DNA from: Vigna angularis
Taxonomy: Eukaryota; Streptophyta; Magnoliopsida; Fabales; Fabaceae
Assembly (NCBI RefSeq): GCF_016808095.1
Contig: NC_068974.1
Span: 26,582,825 to 26,646,824, forward strand
Length of the DNA: 64,000 nucleotides
Reading direction: 5' to 3'
Part shown: positions 37,425 to 50,712 of the stretch, one piece after another
How the letters are laid out: every line of letters starts with the position of its first letter
Position numbering within the stretch: the stretch's first letter is position 1
Made by a program: the position numbers and the translations under genes
Notes under the pieces: generated by a model
What the model saw: only the letters and a program-made list of their open reading frames with translations
Databases searched by the model: none
What the model was told of the DNA's origin: nothing

Positions 37425-38628
37425 CTCTAAACAGTAACGAAACTAACCTATAAATGCTATGAAACAATGACAAAAGAAAACTAGAAATAAACTGGCTATG
37501 AAATCAAATGATGTATGAAATCAATTCAGCGAAAATGAAAGATATGTACACATAACAAAACCAAATGAAAGAATAGAAAATCTCATTATCCAAGCTAATG
37601 TATCTAATCTATATTCACAGGAAAACGAAAAATCAAAGAAACAAAGTAAGAAACACTAGTTAGAACAGAAATTAGAATCAAATCCATGTGGATCAGTGCA
37701 AAGAATGTGTGATCACTTTTCAGGAAGACATCCTGAGAAGTTAATCCCATCACAGGGTCTTAAAGTTCATTTGATGAACTCAAAATATGTGATCTTCCAA
37801 TCAATTCACCAAACCACAGTAAATCCAACTCTAACTTTTGTTTCTAACCAAGATCAGATTCAGAAACCTATTCTACGATTATCTCAATCAACCTATTAAC
37901 ATGAATCCTATAAAGCAGAAACTAACTAAAGTATACAGGAACAACATCTAAAATCTACTCATGGAAGTCAGATTTAAAAACATAACTTAGAACACTAAAC
38001 AAAACAAAATCATTGGATAAAAATCACAAACCTGAACTGAAATTATTTGGAATGGTGTATCAATTGATTTGTTATTATACAGGAAGACATCCCGTTCATA
38101 ATATGCCCTCCTCGGGTCTCAAGTTCTAATATGGAACTTAAAATGAATAGCAATCAATTGACTTACCAAAATAAAACAGATTCCATTCAACTTCATCATT
38201 TTTAACCAAATCTACAAACAACAACTAACAGAAATTGAAACAACATGAATTAGAATAATTTTTTTAGTCATTGAACTCCTATCTAACTCGAGAAGACCTC
38301 TCGTTCATTCACGCCCACCTCGGGGTCGTCTAATTCCAAAAAGGAATTATAGCTGTGCAGATTTACGAGTTCAATTCATTTTCAAAGCAACACAATTACA
38401 GAAAATCAAAAGGAAAGAAAGTTTATTAACAAGAAAAGAAGATTACAACTATACCGGAAGTCACCAAGATTCTCGCGGCCTGTCACCCTCGCAATTGTCT
38501 CGCCGAAATCTAGAAGAAAATGTAAACCCTAATCTATGAAAGCGATAAACCTAAGCTAAAGTTGTGTCTCGGGAAAAGTAAAAGTGTGTATTGTGTAGTG
38601 TAGAAGTGTACATGGCATAAATAAACCC

Positions 38629-38640
38629 CTTTATATATGA
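38629..38640 (-). promoter_or_regulatory. TATA box of the candidate large LTR
   Basis: Minus-strand TCATATATAAAGGGG lies about 1.05 kb into the candidate LTR, the expected U3/R position. Confidence 0.4.
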
Positions 38641-39694
38641 TTAAAAAAATAAAGAAACAGAAAAGCGGGGAAAGGAAATAGGGACGCTTCTTCTTCTTCA
38701 TCGGACGGTCACCATTTATCTGCTTCCTTGCTTTTTCTCTGGCCGTTTGATCCTCACCAGCGGGCAGCTCCGGTCATCTTCTCCGGGCAGGTGATCCGCT
38801 CCAGCTTGGTGTCGTCATCTTTGGTCAGGACACCTCTTCTCTTCGTCTCGCACAGGAGCCCTAGCTTTTTGGGTGCGTTCTCCCTTTACCAAACGACTTG
38901 CTCGAGTGTGCTTTGCTCCAAATGAAACATGTCTTCGAGCTTTACTCCCACAGCAACAATAATGCACCAGATGACGTCGTTCCACTTAATTGCATCCCAA
39001 ACCACTTTTAGACCTCAAAACGGCAGCGTGCCATTAGAGCCTAATATTCAGCCAGTGGCCCATTCTTCAATCTGCAGTAGCGGCCCACTTGTTAAATCAA
39101 CATCAGCTCTAAATGGCAGCAATGCACAACAGCGGCCCATTCTTCTTCAATCAACATCAGCTAGTGCTTGCTGCAGGGCCCAAAATTGAGGCCCAATTCT
39201 CCAAGCGTGGCAGAGGCAAAAATGCGAAGTGCAACAGCGCCTACTCAATCAACATTTCAGTAGCGCTCCAGGGCCTTTTCTTCCAATTAGCAGCGTCAGA
39301 GGCCCAACAAGTAAAAAAAATCAATTCTGCTAGCCCAATGTTATTTCATTAAGTGCTTTAAATCAGCAACACATTTGTCAACTCAGCCCAATTTATAAGG
39401 GCCCATTCTGCACCAAAAAAATCAATCCAAAATTAAAGAAAAGAAACGGAAATTTATCAATTAAAAAGAAAGATTTTTATCAAAAGATTTTCTAAAAAAA
39501 ATATTAATTTCTAATTATTAACAAAAACTAAAAATTACATCTAAAAACCTATTTTTAACTAAAATTAATACAAAACTAAAGAATTCAAGGAAAAACCTAA
39601 AACTAGCCTAATTCTAAACAATTAAAAAGAAAAGAATTCTAAGAAAAGATTTTTAACCTAGAAAAATATGCAAATCTAGAATGTTATCAGGCAT

Positions 39695-40036
39695 TAGCAA
39701 AAAAAGTGGCATAATAAGTAACATGGAAAATCAAGTGTTAATAGAAACATCAAAACGAATTCTTACAGACGATTTGAAGAATGTGATGCTCCCCCTATCA
39801 TTAAGCAATGTAGCACTATACCAGTTGAGCAAAATAAGATTTATCATAGTGTAAATCAGAGCTCAATTGATCACAATGAAAACAATATATCAGAATATTA
39901 CAATATTCGAATTGGAGTACATATATTGATAATGCTAATTCTTACCATTATCTAAGCATCAATTTAGTAGCAAAATCAACTCTTGTCTAACTTGTAACTT
40001 GCTTAATCCTCTCTTTTATCTTAGTTTTATGAATAA
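39695..40036 (-). other. Remnant internal DNA of the minus-strand copia element
   Basis: Non-coding AT-rich stretch between two inserted LTRs; presumed part of the region between the env-like ORF and the 3' LTR. Confidence 0.4.
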
Positions 40037-41287
40037 TGTTTTGGGCTACAATGATATAAATTCATCACTAATCCCCTTATTTTGTAGCTAAAAGAGTGCT
40101 TGGAAGAATCTCCAACAATGTATACAGCTGAACCAACCACAAGAAGCAAGTAGATCTGCAGAAAAAGAGAAAAAAATGCAGTGCAAAAAAATCAGGCTGA
40201 GGGCCCCTGGTTTAGGGGGGTTGAGCGTCACCTGCACAAACTGCCAGAAGCTGATCTCTGGTATGCTCATGCTGAACGCCCTTAGCAGAGGGCGCTAAGC
40301 GCCATTTTGCTGTCAGAATTTCTTCCTGAGCGCCCCTCCAGGGGCGCTGAGCCCCATTTGCTTCGGAAATCTCGCGCCTGGGCGCCTTTCCAGGGGCGCT
40401 GATCGCGAGCTTCGTTGATGTGTCAATTTGAGTCTATTTAAACCTAAAACGTGAAGGGGTTTGGGTCTTTGGTAGTTTGGAGGCACGACTTCATTGTTTG
40501 GAGCTCTTAGAGGCTGCGTGGAGCATGTGGGAACATCTCCTTCTCCCTCCTTGGGTCTCCTTCTTCTTCCATCTTCCATTGTTTTAAGCTTGGACGCTCT
40601 CCATGGAAATGGAGAGCCAAACCCATCTTGTTGGGGTTAGTTGTAGCCTTTGAATCTTGTGTATTTGTTGAATGATTTGATTATATATATTCTTGTTTTC
40701 AATCTTAAAGCTTGCATGTAATGGGGACGTTCATGACTTCATTTTGGGGTTTCATGGGTTATGGGGACGTAAGATGGAACCTAGAATTGAAACAAGAGTC
40801 CTTGTGGTTCATTAATTCTAGGGATGGAAGATGATTCACATGTTGTCTTAGATCTTAGTTCTTAATACCGGTTTTGCTTGTTAATTAATCAAGGGATTAA
40901 TAGTTAATAGGTAAAAGCTAGGCTCTTTCAGCTAAGATATTAGGGCTAGAGTAAATTTGTGGATTGACTTTAGTAATTTGATGGAAAGGAGATGAATTTG
41001 TGTATGCACAAGAGTAAATTGGTGAAACCTAACCTTAGCAATGTCAATTCATATCATTTTTAGTCTATTCCATTCTTAAGTGTCTTCAAATACCAAAGTC
41101 CAAACTTGTATAGTTGAAATTTTATCTTCTTTGCACTTGTTTTTCAATTTATGTGATGATGTTGAGTCTATATGAGTTGTTAATAGTGCAATTAACTAGT
41201 ATTACATGAGTCTCTTGGGAAACGATACTTAGTCCTACCATTTTATATTACTTGAACGATTTGGTACACTTGCCAATGAGTTTAACA
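40037..41287 (+). mobile_element. Athila-like solo LTR
   Basis: The right end ACGATTTGGTACACTTGCC...GTTTAACA closely matches the end of the Athila-like LTR at 8945-10048, so this is an LTR in plus orientation. No gag, pol or polypurine tract is next to it. It carries GC-rich inverted repeats of the type GGGCGCTAAGCGCC at 40270-40410, comparable in position to the hairpins of the first element. The left limit is uncertain: TGTTTTGGGCTACAATGATAT at 40037 is a plausible start, but the flanks (AATAA, ATACT) do not give a clean target duplication. Confidence 0.65.
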
Positions 41288-42657
<1,370 letters not shown>

Positions 42658-44091
42658 TATTGATAGGGGGAGCAATGTAAACTGAATCCCTGTGTGTTTT
42701 GTTTTTTATGATGACAACAATAGATATGTTTCTATATGTTTCTTGCACAACATTTAAACATTTTTTATATGCATAACTGCTTTTATATGTTTATGTGTGC
42801 TTGAATTGATTGGTTTGCATACTTACTGTGGTCATACATGTGTTTATATCTATTGTATGCATACTCATGTTTTAAATGACAAAAACCACTTGCACAAAGC
42901 ATATATGTATGAAGTAATTGATTACAGTGTTTATGTAATCAATTAGTCTCATCATATATCAGCAAAATGCTTAACTGTAGCAAATTGCAAGTTTTAATCG
43001 ATTACATTATATGCATAATGGATTAAAACTCTTTCCTTTGTTAACATCTGTTTGCTGAGTGCTATTATGAGTTTTGAGAAGAATTTTTTTTCAAAATTTG
43101 CCTAAGTATAATACTTAACTGATTACACAATTTACTTAATCGGTTAAATCTGATACATATTGAAAATTGTTTTCAAATTAAGTCTTAACTGTAATAACGA
43201 TCATATTTTCAAATGTTTTGACTTACCATAAATGTATAATCGATTACATTAATTGCTTAATTTGTTAAATCTATTTTACTATAAATCTGGCATAGCACTG
43301 TTAAATACAAAACCGATTACATTAATTTCGTAATCGATTAGAATGCGTCAGTATTGTGAAAGTCTTGTAAATATATGTCTTGCGTGCTATTTCAAAAAGA
43401 ATACAAAATATACAATTTTATAACTAACATTTGATTGAGTTTTGATTGCAGAAAGCGTCCAAGAATCATCTTGAAGAATCAAGGATTAAATCTGGGTTGA
43501 TACATCAAGATTCTGTCAAGATTTATGCTCAAAGGTTCCTGATCATATATGCACTACTAGAGTGTCTACTGTGAAGATCAGATTTATTTTTTTCAATCTG
43601 TAGATTGAGTTTCTGTGCATTTTTGTGCCAGAGGAGAGGAGTTTGTTTGTTCTCATTGATAATTGGGATTGCTCTTAAGGTTTTTCTTAGAGTTGGGATT
43701 GCTCTAAGGTTACAGGAAATTGGGATTGCTTTCTGGGTTGTGAGAGTGTGAGGGTGTTCACCTCTTGTTTGCTGTAATTAATTTTGAGTAGGGAAGAAGA
43801 GCACATGGAGAGGTAGTCTTTGTATTTTTTCTTGTAAACTCAATCATTATAGGAGGATCCTTCAACTAAGGTTGTTGAAGAAGACTGGATGTAGGCTTGG
43901 TCGAACCAATATAAAATTTTATGTTGGTTTTTCTATCCCTTAAACTCTTTTATTGCATTATTGTTTTTATTGTATTGCGTGTTAAAGATCATTCTAAAGA
44001 TTTCCGAAAAGGTAGTAAAAGAAAGTATTTTCATTAAAAACCAATTCACCTCTCTCTCTTGGTAAAAGAAATAGGCCTAGCATTTCTTACA
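42658..44091 (+). repeat. 5' LTR of the plus-strand copia element
   Basis: 1,434 bp, from TATTGATAGGGGGAGCAATG to GGCCTAGCATTTCTTACA. The second base is A where the other LTR has G. Confidence 0.92.
42915..43340. repeat. Five paired TAATCGATTA palindromes (5' LTR of plus-strand copia)
   Basis: Centres are at 42919/42940, 42999/43020, 43120/43141, 43241/43262 and 43314/43335, all 21 bp apart; pair-to-pair distances are 80, 121, 121 and 73 bp. In the first pair the arms read TAATTGATTA and TAATCAATTA, which are exact reverse complements of each other. Confidence 0.88.
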
Positions 44092-44105
44092 ATTGGCACC
44101 AGAGT
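44092..44105 (+). promoter_or_regulatory. Primer-binding site of the plus-strand copia element
   Basis: ATTGGCACCAGAGT follows directly after the LTR end; the same start, ATTGGCACCA, is found next to the LTR of the minus-strand relative. A further palindrome pair (44136/44157, 21 bp) lies just downstream. Confidence 0.65.
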
Positions 44106-45482
44106 AGGTTTGTCGAAAATTACTCGAAAAATAATCGATTAGATTTTCTTTGTAATCAATTAATTTGATCTTGATGGCCTCTACTTCTCTGATCATGAGT
44201 AAGAGTGAATTTAATGATGATTGCTCGAATGCTATTTATAAAGATGTATGCAGTTCTATCATTAATAGTTCTTATGAGTTCTTTAAGATAAGAACATCTT
44301 GAAAATATTTTCAAGAAGGAGAAAGTAGCACCAACACTTTGAAATATGAAGATAAAGAATAAAATCTGTTGGCAGAAAAGTTCACCAGATTTCTGAATAC
44401 AAAGAAAACTGATATCAATCCCAAGGATGTTCGGGAGCTGTGTAAGGACCAAAATCTATAACGAACTGAGCTTAGCATGATGGTGAAATCAAACACTACT
44501 GAAGCATGTGCAGAACAAGGAGAAAAACAATCAATGTGGCATCTGGACAATGGGTGCTCTAGACATATGACAGGTTATCCAACCAGATTCATCAGTCTCT
44601 CTCAAAAGACAAGCGGCCACGTTACATATGGAGACAACAATAAGGGTAAAATTGTTGGAATTGGTAAAATCCAAACACCTTCTTCATATATATTGAATAT
44701 GTTTTGCTTGTTGAAGGACTAAAACATAATCTTCTTAGTATAATTCAACTTTGTGATAAAGGGCTAAAAATTACCTTTGAACCTAACAATTGTTTTATCT
44801 ACAATGGCTCAATAGATGAACTTTTGCTAATTGGAAAAAGGTGTAACAATATCTATATGATTGATTTTAGGAAAACATCTTTTAAATCTATGATATGCTT
44901 GTTGTCTAAAGCTGATGATGCTTGGTTGTGGCATCAAAGGTTGGCTCATATTCATATGGCACAATTAAATAAACTTGTATCTGGGAATCTTGTTGGTGGT
45001 TTACCAAACATAAAATATGTTTCTGACAGGCTTTGTGAAGCTTGTCAAAAGGGAAAGCAAACAATAACTTCTTTTAAAACCAAGAGAGAAATGCCTACCA
45101 CTAAACCTCTTGAGCTTCTTCATATGGATTTGTTTGATCCCTCAAGAGTCAAGCCTTGGTGGAAATCTTTATGGTTTGGTAATTGTAGATGACTTCTCTA
45201 GATATACCTGGACCTTTTATCTTGCTGTAAAAAGTGATACTTTCAGGTTATTCAAGAAGTTTGCAGCTATAATATAAAATGAAAAGGATCTCAAGATCAA
45301 GTCAATCAGGAGTGGTAATGGTAGAGAATTCCAGAATGAAAACTTTGACAACTACTGTGCTGAAATGGGGATATCTCACAACTTCTCTACTTCTAGGACT
45401 CCGTAACAAAATGGCAATGTTGAGAGAAAAAATAAAGCCTTGGAAGAGCTTGCACGGACCATGTTGAATGACATGGACATGC

Positions 45483-46452
45483 TGTTACCAATGACGAGCA
45501 TTGGTGTCTTGAAGATATCATGATTTTGATGATGCTACAAGATGAAGAAAACTTGAAGACTTTAGTTGTAATTTATTTAAAAGCATTTCTGTAAAATTAA
45601 TTGTAATAGGAATAACTTTGCTAATGTAAAAACTTAAAAGTTTTTCTGTCTTTAGAAAGTTTGAGCAGATAATCGATTATTTGGTGTAATAATCGATTAT
45701 CAGGAGCTTATTTGAAAAATCATTGCTCGCGCAAATAATCGATTATTTTTCAGTATAATTGATTATTCCAGAGTGAGTCAGTTCTGCCCAAGTCACGCAA
45801 ATAATTGATTATTCCTTAGAATAATCGATTACCACACTTTGAAAACCCCATAACGGACACAAATAATGGATTATCACTTTTTGATAATCGATTATCACTA
45901 GTAGTTGGGAGCTGTCTTTTCAGTTTCAGACCTCTGGGCTATATATACTCTTTGCCAAACCTCTTAAAGGTTAACCTAAGCCACTTGAAAATACATAAAC
46001 GCTCTGAGGAAGTTTTCAAGTGTTAGTGGTGCTCATATCAAGTCTTATGAATAGGAGAAGCTTGCGCTTAGTGGGACTAAGATCGAAGCGATTCTCTTCA
46101 AGTTGATTGAGCAAGTTCTTCTGTTCGCTTGTCGAAGGAAGGTTTTCTCTGTTCTTATTCTTTATTCATATCATTGTAATCTGTAAAAGATATTTTTAGT
46201 GAAAAAGGTTAATCACTATTCATAGTGATTAACGACTGGACGTAGAATCTTTTGATTCGAAGCATGATAAAATTCCTTGTGTTGATTTTCTTTAACCCGC
46301 TCTCTTTAACATACCAACTGTTTGACAAAAGTCTTAAAAGAAAATCAAGATTTTAAAACGGACCATTTTATCTTGTTTATTGACCGTTGCACGCTTTTTC
46401 CGCTCTAAAGCTCTAAAAACTCTTTTCGTTGCACGAGACACCGATACCTACA
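45483..46452 (+). mobile_element. Solo LTR of a second copia-like family, inside integrase
   Basis: 970 bp, TGTTACCAATG...GATACCTACA, flanked by a perfect 5-bp target duplication CATGC (45478-45482, 46453-46457). The integrase reading picks up directly after it. A TATA box CTATATATAC at 45940-45949 gives plus orientation. Its sequence is not collinear with the other copia LTRs in the window, yet it has its own set of TAATCGATTA pairs. Confidence 0.93.
45670..45894. repeat. Four paired TAATCGATTA palindromes (second LTR family)
   Basis: Centres are at 45674/45694, 45740/45760, 45806/45826 and 45868/45889: spacing 20, 20, 20 and 21 bp. Pairs are 62-66 bp apart. The pairs lie upstream of the TATA box. 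Confidence 0.85.
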
Positions 46453-48443
46453 CATGCGTAAATACTTCTGGGCAGACGTTGTCAACACTACTTGTTATGT
46501 GCTCAACAGGACAATTATCAGAGCAATATTGAAGCTTGCACCTTATGAGTTATTCAAAGGGAGAAAACCCAATATTACACATATGAGAATCTTTGGCAGC
46601 AAATGCTTTGTGCTTAACAACGGGAAAAAGAGTCTTGGTAAATTTGATTCAAAAGCCGATGAGGTTATTTTCATTGGTTATTCTCTTTCTAGCAAAGTCT
46701 ATAGAGTATATAATAAAAGAACCTTATATATTGAAGAATCTGTACATGTTGCATTTGATGAATATATTGACAATGCTACTAACAAAATGTATTCTAGAAA
46801 GTGTATAGATGCAGGTGACTCTGCAGGGGAAGAACCGAAAATTGAAGAGATTCAAGAGAATGAAAGCCCCAAACTCACTGAAGAACATCCTAGAACCGAG
46901 CCTGTGAAGGAATGGAAGACTCCAAGGATGTGTCAATGAGCAATATCATTGGTGATATCTCTAGAGGTGTGTCTACTAGAAGACAACTCAACCAATTTTG
47001 CATGAATGTGGCCTATGTGTCACAGATTGAGCCCAAAAACATAGAGAATGCATTGTTAAACGAGAACTGGTTCATGGCAATGCAAGAAGAGTTGAATCAA
47101 TTTAAGAGGAACAATGTTTGGGAACTTGTTCCAAGGGAAAAGTCATTGGTACTAAAGGGGTATTTTGCAACAAGATGAATGACTCTAGAGAGATTATTAA
47201 GAACAAAGCCAGATTAGTAGCAAAAGGATACTACCAGGAGGAAAGAATCGATTATGATGAGACTTATGCTCTTGTGGCTATATTAGAAGCTATCATAATT
47301 CTCCTAGATATTGCCTCAATGTTGAAATTCAAATTATACCAGATGGATGTGAAAAGTGCATTCCTGAATGACTACGTTAAGGAAGAAGTGTTTGTTGAAC
47401 ATCCCCCTGGCTTCCAGGATTTTGAATTTCCAGATCATGTGTTCAAACTGAGAAAAGCTTTGTATGGATTAAAGCAGGCACCAAGATCCTGATATGAGAG
47501 ATTGAGTGAATTTCTAATAAAAAAGGATTTCCTAAGGGGTAAAGTTGACTAAACTCTTTTCATTAAAAAGTCTGGTAAAGATCAATTATATGTACAAATA
47601 TATGTTGATGACATTATATTTGGATCTACTGATCCACTTCTATGCAAGGATTTTTCAAAAACTATGCAGGAAGAATTCAAAATGTCTATGATGGGAGAAC
47701 TAACCTACTTTCTTGGACTACAAGTCAAATAAGATGAAAATGACATCTTCATACACCAGTCAAAATACTGCATTGATCTACTGAAGAAGTTTAAAACGAG
47801 CGCGTGCAAAGAACCAAACACACCAATGGCAACAAATTGTTATCTTGACCTGGATGAGAAAGGTTATTCTGTTGATAAAAAATTATACAGACATATGATT
47901 GGTTCCTTACTCTACCTCAATGTCAGTCGTCTTGATATCATGCATAATGTTTGCCTATGTGCTAGGTTTCAATCTAATCCAAAAGAATCACACCTTACTA
48001 CTGTAAAAAGAATTTTAAAATACCTAAAAGGAACTAAGAGTCTTGGATTATGGTACCCCAGTGGTGCAAATTTTTTCCTAGAAGGATACAATGATTATGA
48101 TCTTGGTGGTTACAAACTAAATAGGAAAAACACTAGTGGCATATGTCACCTTCTAGGCTGCTCACTAATCTCTTAACATTTAAAGAAATATGCCTGTGTG
48201 GCATTGTCCACTATAGAAGTCGAGTACATTGCAACAAGGAGTTGTTGTGCTCAGTCTCTTTGGATAAAGAGTCAACTTAAAGACTATGGCTTTCATTTAA
48301 ACCATTTGAAATGTGATAACACTAGTGCCATAAACTTGACAAAAAATCTCATTCTTCATTCCAAAATTAAGCACATTGAAATAAGGCATCACTTTACAAG
48401 AGATCACATTTTGAAAGGAGAAATCAAAATTGAAATTTGTTGA

Positions 48444-49302
48444 TACCTTACATCAATGGGCTTATATTTTCACAAAGCTACTGAACAAAGAAAGATTTTA
48501 TACTATAAGGAATGAACTTGGAATACTTGATCAAAACTGTATAAAATAATGGTTCAATATATATGTTGTATTAGTGCAAAACTGATATTTCACTATCATT
48601 CACATTATTGCACAATCATACTCATTTTATTTTTCTCACAATTGTGCTATCAATGTACTAAAACTCAACATAGTTGAGAAAATTGTGATTTGTAGGTCTG
48701 ACACTGAAAATGATATTTTTACATGAACAGACCATTGATATGAAATGTTTAGCAAATACTCTGCAGAGTTTAATCGATTGCAAAAAGAATGAAATCGATT
48801 AACATTAAAAAATGTGGTTTGAATTTCTTTTCTGCTAAATCATACACTCTAAGACATATATTCTGATGATAATATGATTTCATGCATTCTAATACTCATT
48901 ATTTCATATTCGTTTTTAATCTTTGTTGAGTATTCTGAATTGTGCACACAAAAATTTATTGGCATCATGCTTTACTTTTAACTCTGATACATGATAACAT
49001 GATTGAAACTGATACTCCAATTCATATTCTGTTACATATCTACAACACTATTTCTACTAGCTCTATTACTCGACTATATTATATATTTAGAATGATTAAA
49101 TAGAGCTACTACATAATGATATGGGGAGCATCAATTTCTACTATTGATATGTCATCATACACATTGATGTATCTCTGTATGCACTTTTGTTTTTATAATT
49201 TAATTTTTTTTTATTAATGCCCAAAGGGGGAGAAATTAGAGAAACTAGAAATTAAGTGAAATTATAATTTCTGGAAAAACAGTTTTTGGTTGTGCATCAT
49301 CA
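48444..49302 (+). other. Non-coding spacer between RNase H and 3' LTR of the copia element
   Basis: AT-rich, no ORF in the envelope position. One palindrome pair at 48775/48796 again has 21-bp spacing. Confidence 0.6.
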
Positions 49303-49316
49303 AAAAAGTGGGAGAT
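49303..49316 (+). promoter_or_regulatory. Polypurine tract of the plus-strand copia element
   Basis: AAAAAGTGGGAGAT directly precedes the TGTTGATAGGGGG start of the 3' LTR. Confidence 0.8.
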
Positions 49317-50712
49317 TGTTGATAGGGGGAGGAATGTAAACCCAATCCCTGTGTGTTTTGTTTTTTATGATGATAACAATAGAAATGTTTCTATATGTTT
49401 CTTGCACAACACTGAAACGTTTTTTATATGCATAACTGCATTTATATGTTTGTGTGTGCTCGAACTGATTGGTTTGCATACTTACTGTGGTCATACATGT
49501 GTTTATATGTATTGTATGCATACTCATGTTTTAAATGACAAAAAGCACTTGCACAAAACATATCTGTATGAAGTAATCGATTACAGTGTTTATGTAATCA
49601 ATTAGTCTCATCAGATATCAACAAAATGCTTAACTATAGCAAACTTCAAGTTTTAACATATTACATTATATGCATAATCGATTAAAACTCCCGCCTTTGT
49701 TAACCTCTGTTTGCTGAGTGCTGTGATGAGTTTGAGAAGAAAAAGTTTTCAAAATTTTCTTCAGTGTAATACTTAACCGATTACACAATTTACTTAATTG
49801 GTTAAATATGATACATATTGAAAATGGTTTTCAAATTAAGTCTTAACTGTAATAACGGTCATATTTTCAAATGTTTTGACTTACCATAAATGTATAATCG
49901 ATTACATTAATTGCTTAATCTGTTAAATATTCTTTAGTGTAAATCTGGCATAACACGGTTAAATACATAAGTGATTACATTAATTTCGTAATCGATTAAA
50001 ATGCGTCAGTATTGTGAATACATAATATAGAATTTTATAACTAATATTTGATTAAGTTTTGATTACAGAAAGCATCCAAGAATAATCTGGAAGAATCAAG
50101 GATTAAATATGGGTTGATACATCAAGATTCTATCAAGATTTGTGCTCAAAGGTTTTTTTATAATATTTGCACTACTGGAGTGTCTACTATGAAGATTAGG
50201 TTTATCTTTTTCAATTTGTAGAATGAATTTTTGTGCATTTTTGTGCCAGAGGAGAGGACTGTGTTTGTTCTCATTGAGAGTTAGGATTGCTCTCAAGGTT
50301 TTTATTAGAGTTGAGATTGCTCTAAGGTTACAGGAAGTTGAGATTGCTTTCTGGGTTGTGATAGTGTGAGGGTGTTCACCTCTTGTTTCTTGTAATTGAT
50401 TTTGAGTGGGGAAGAAGAGTGCATAAAAAGGTAGTCTTTGTATTCTTGCTTGTAAAATCAATCATTTTTCGTGGTATCCTTCAACTAAAGTTGTTGACGA
50501 AGACTAGATGTAAGCTTGGTCGAACAAGTATACAAATCTGTGTTGGTTTTTCTATCCCTTAAACTCTTTTACTGCATTATTGTTTTTATTGTCTTGCGTG
50601 TTAAAGATCATTCTAAAGATTTTTAAAAAGATAATAAAATAAAGTATTTTCATTAAAAACCACATCACCCCTCCTCCTCTTGGTAAGAGAAATAGGCCTA
50701 ACATTTCTTACA
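49317..50712 (+). repeat. 3' LTR of the plus-strand copia element
   Basis: 1,396 bp, TGTTGATAGGGGGAGG...CATTTCTTACA, collinear with 42658-44091 with scattered substitutions and small gaps. Confidence 0.92.
49574..49998. repeat. Five paired TAATCGATTA palindromes (3' LTR of plus-strand copia)
   Basis: Centres are at 49578/49599, 49658/49679, 49778/49799, 49899/49920 and 49972/49993, all 21 bp apart; pair-to-pair distances are 80, 120, 121 and 73 bp. In the third pair TAACCGATTA faces TAATTGGTTA, complementary except for one G-T. Confidence 0.88.

Larger units (their letters stand above)
37022..39689 (-). mobile_element. Candidate large solo LTR (possibly gypsy Tat/Ogre type)
   Basis: 2,668 bp with TG...CA ends: TGTTGAAAGG on the left and ...AATGTTATCA on the right. 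The flanking 5-mers are GGCAC (37017-37021) and GGCAT (39690-39694), four of five matching. On the minus strand a TATA box (TCATATATAAAGG) at 38629-38640 is followed by leader-like, C/T-rich DNA, as expected for an LTR promoter. No coding region is seen. The left half includes a 95-bp tandem duplication. The family name is a guess from length and composition; the boundaries are inferred from the ends and the near-match flanks. Confidence 0.5.
44174..48443 (+). pseudogene. SIRE-like copia gag-pol remnant
   Basis: Gag is reduced to about 300 bp of its start (44174 on) with stops. Protease follows at 44477-44722, with LDNGCSRHMTG where DSG is usual. The gag-pre-integrase zinc finger (HQRLAH...CEACQKGK) is at 44930-45060. 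Integrase core is frameshifted over 45175-45480; the second catalytic Asp position reads Gly-Asn in RSGNGREF. A solo LTR interrupts at 45483-46452 and integrase resumes at 46454 (PYELFKGRKPN). Reverse transcriptase carries YVDD at 47601-47612 after a stop near 47491. RNase H motifs STIEVEYIA and CDNTSAI end at 48443. At least six stops or frameshifts make it inactive. Confidence 0.9.
42658..50712 (+). mobile_element. SIRE-like Ty1/copia retrotransposon, defective, with target duplication
   Basis: 5' LTR, primer-binding site, reduced gag, protease, integrase, reverse transcriptase, RNase H, non-coding spacer, polypurine tract, 3' LTR: the integrase-before-RT order is Ty1/copia. The flanks carry a perfect 5-bp target duplication AGATT (42653-42657 and 50713-50717). 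The coding region has many stops and frameshifts, and a 970-bp solo LTR splits integrase. The LTRs differ at many sites, so this is an old copy. No envelope-position ORF is present. Confidence 0.93.
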
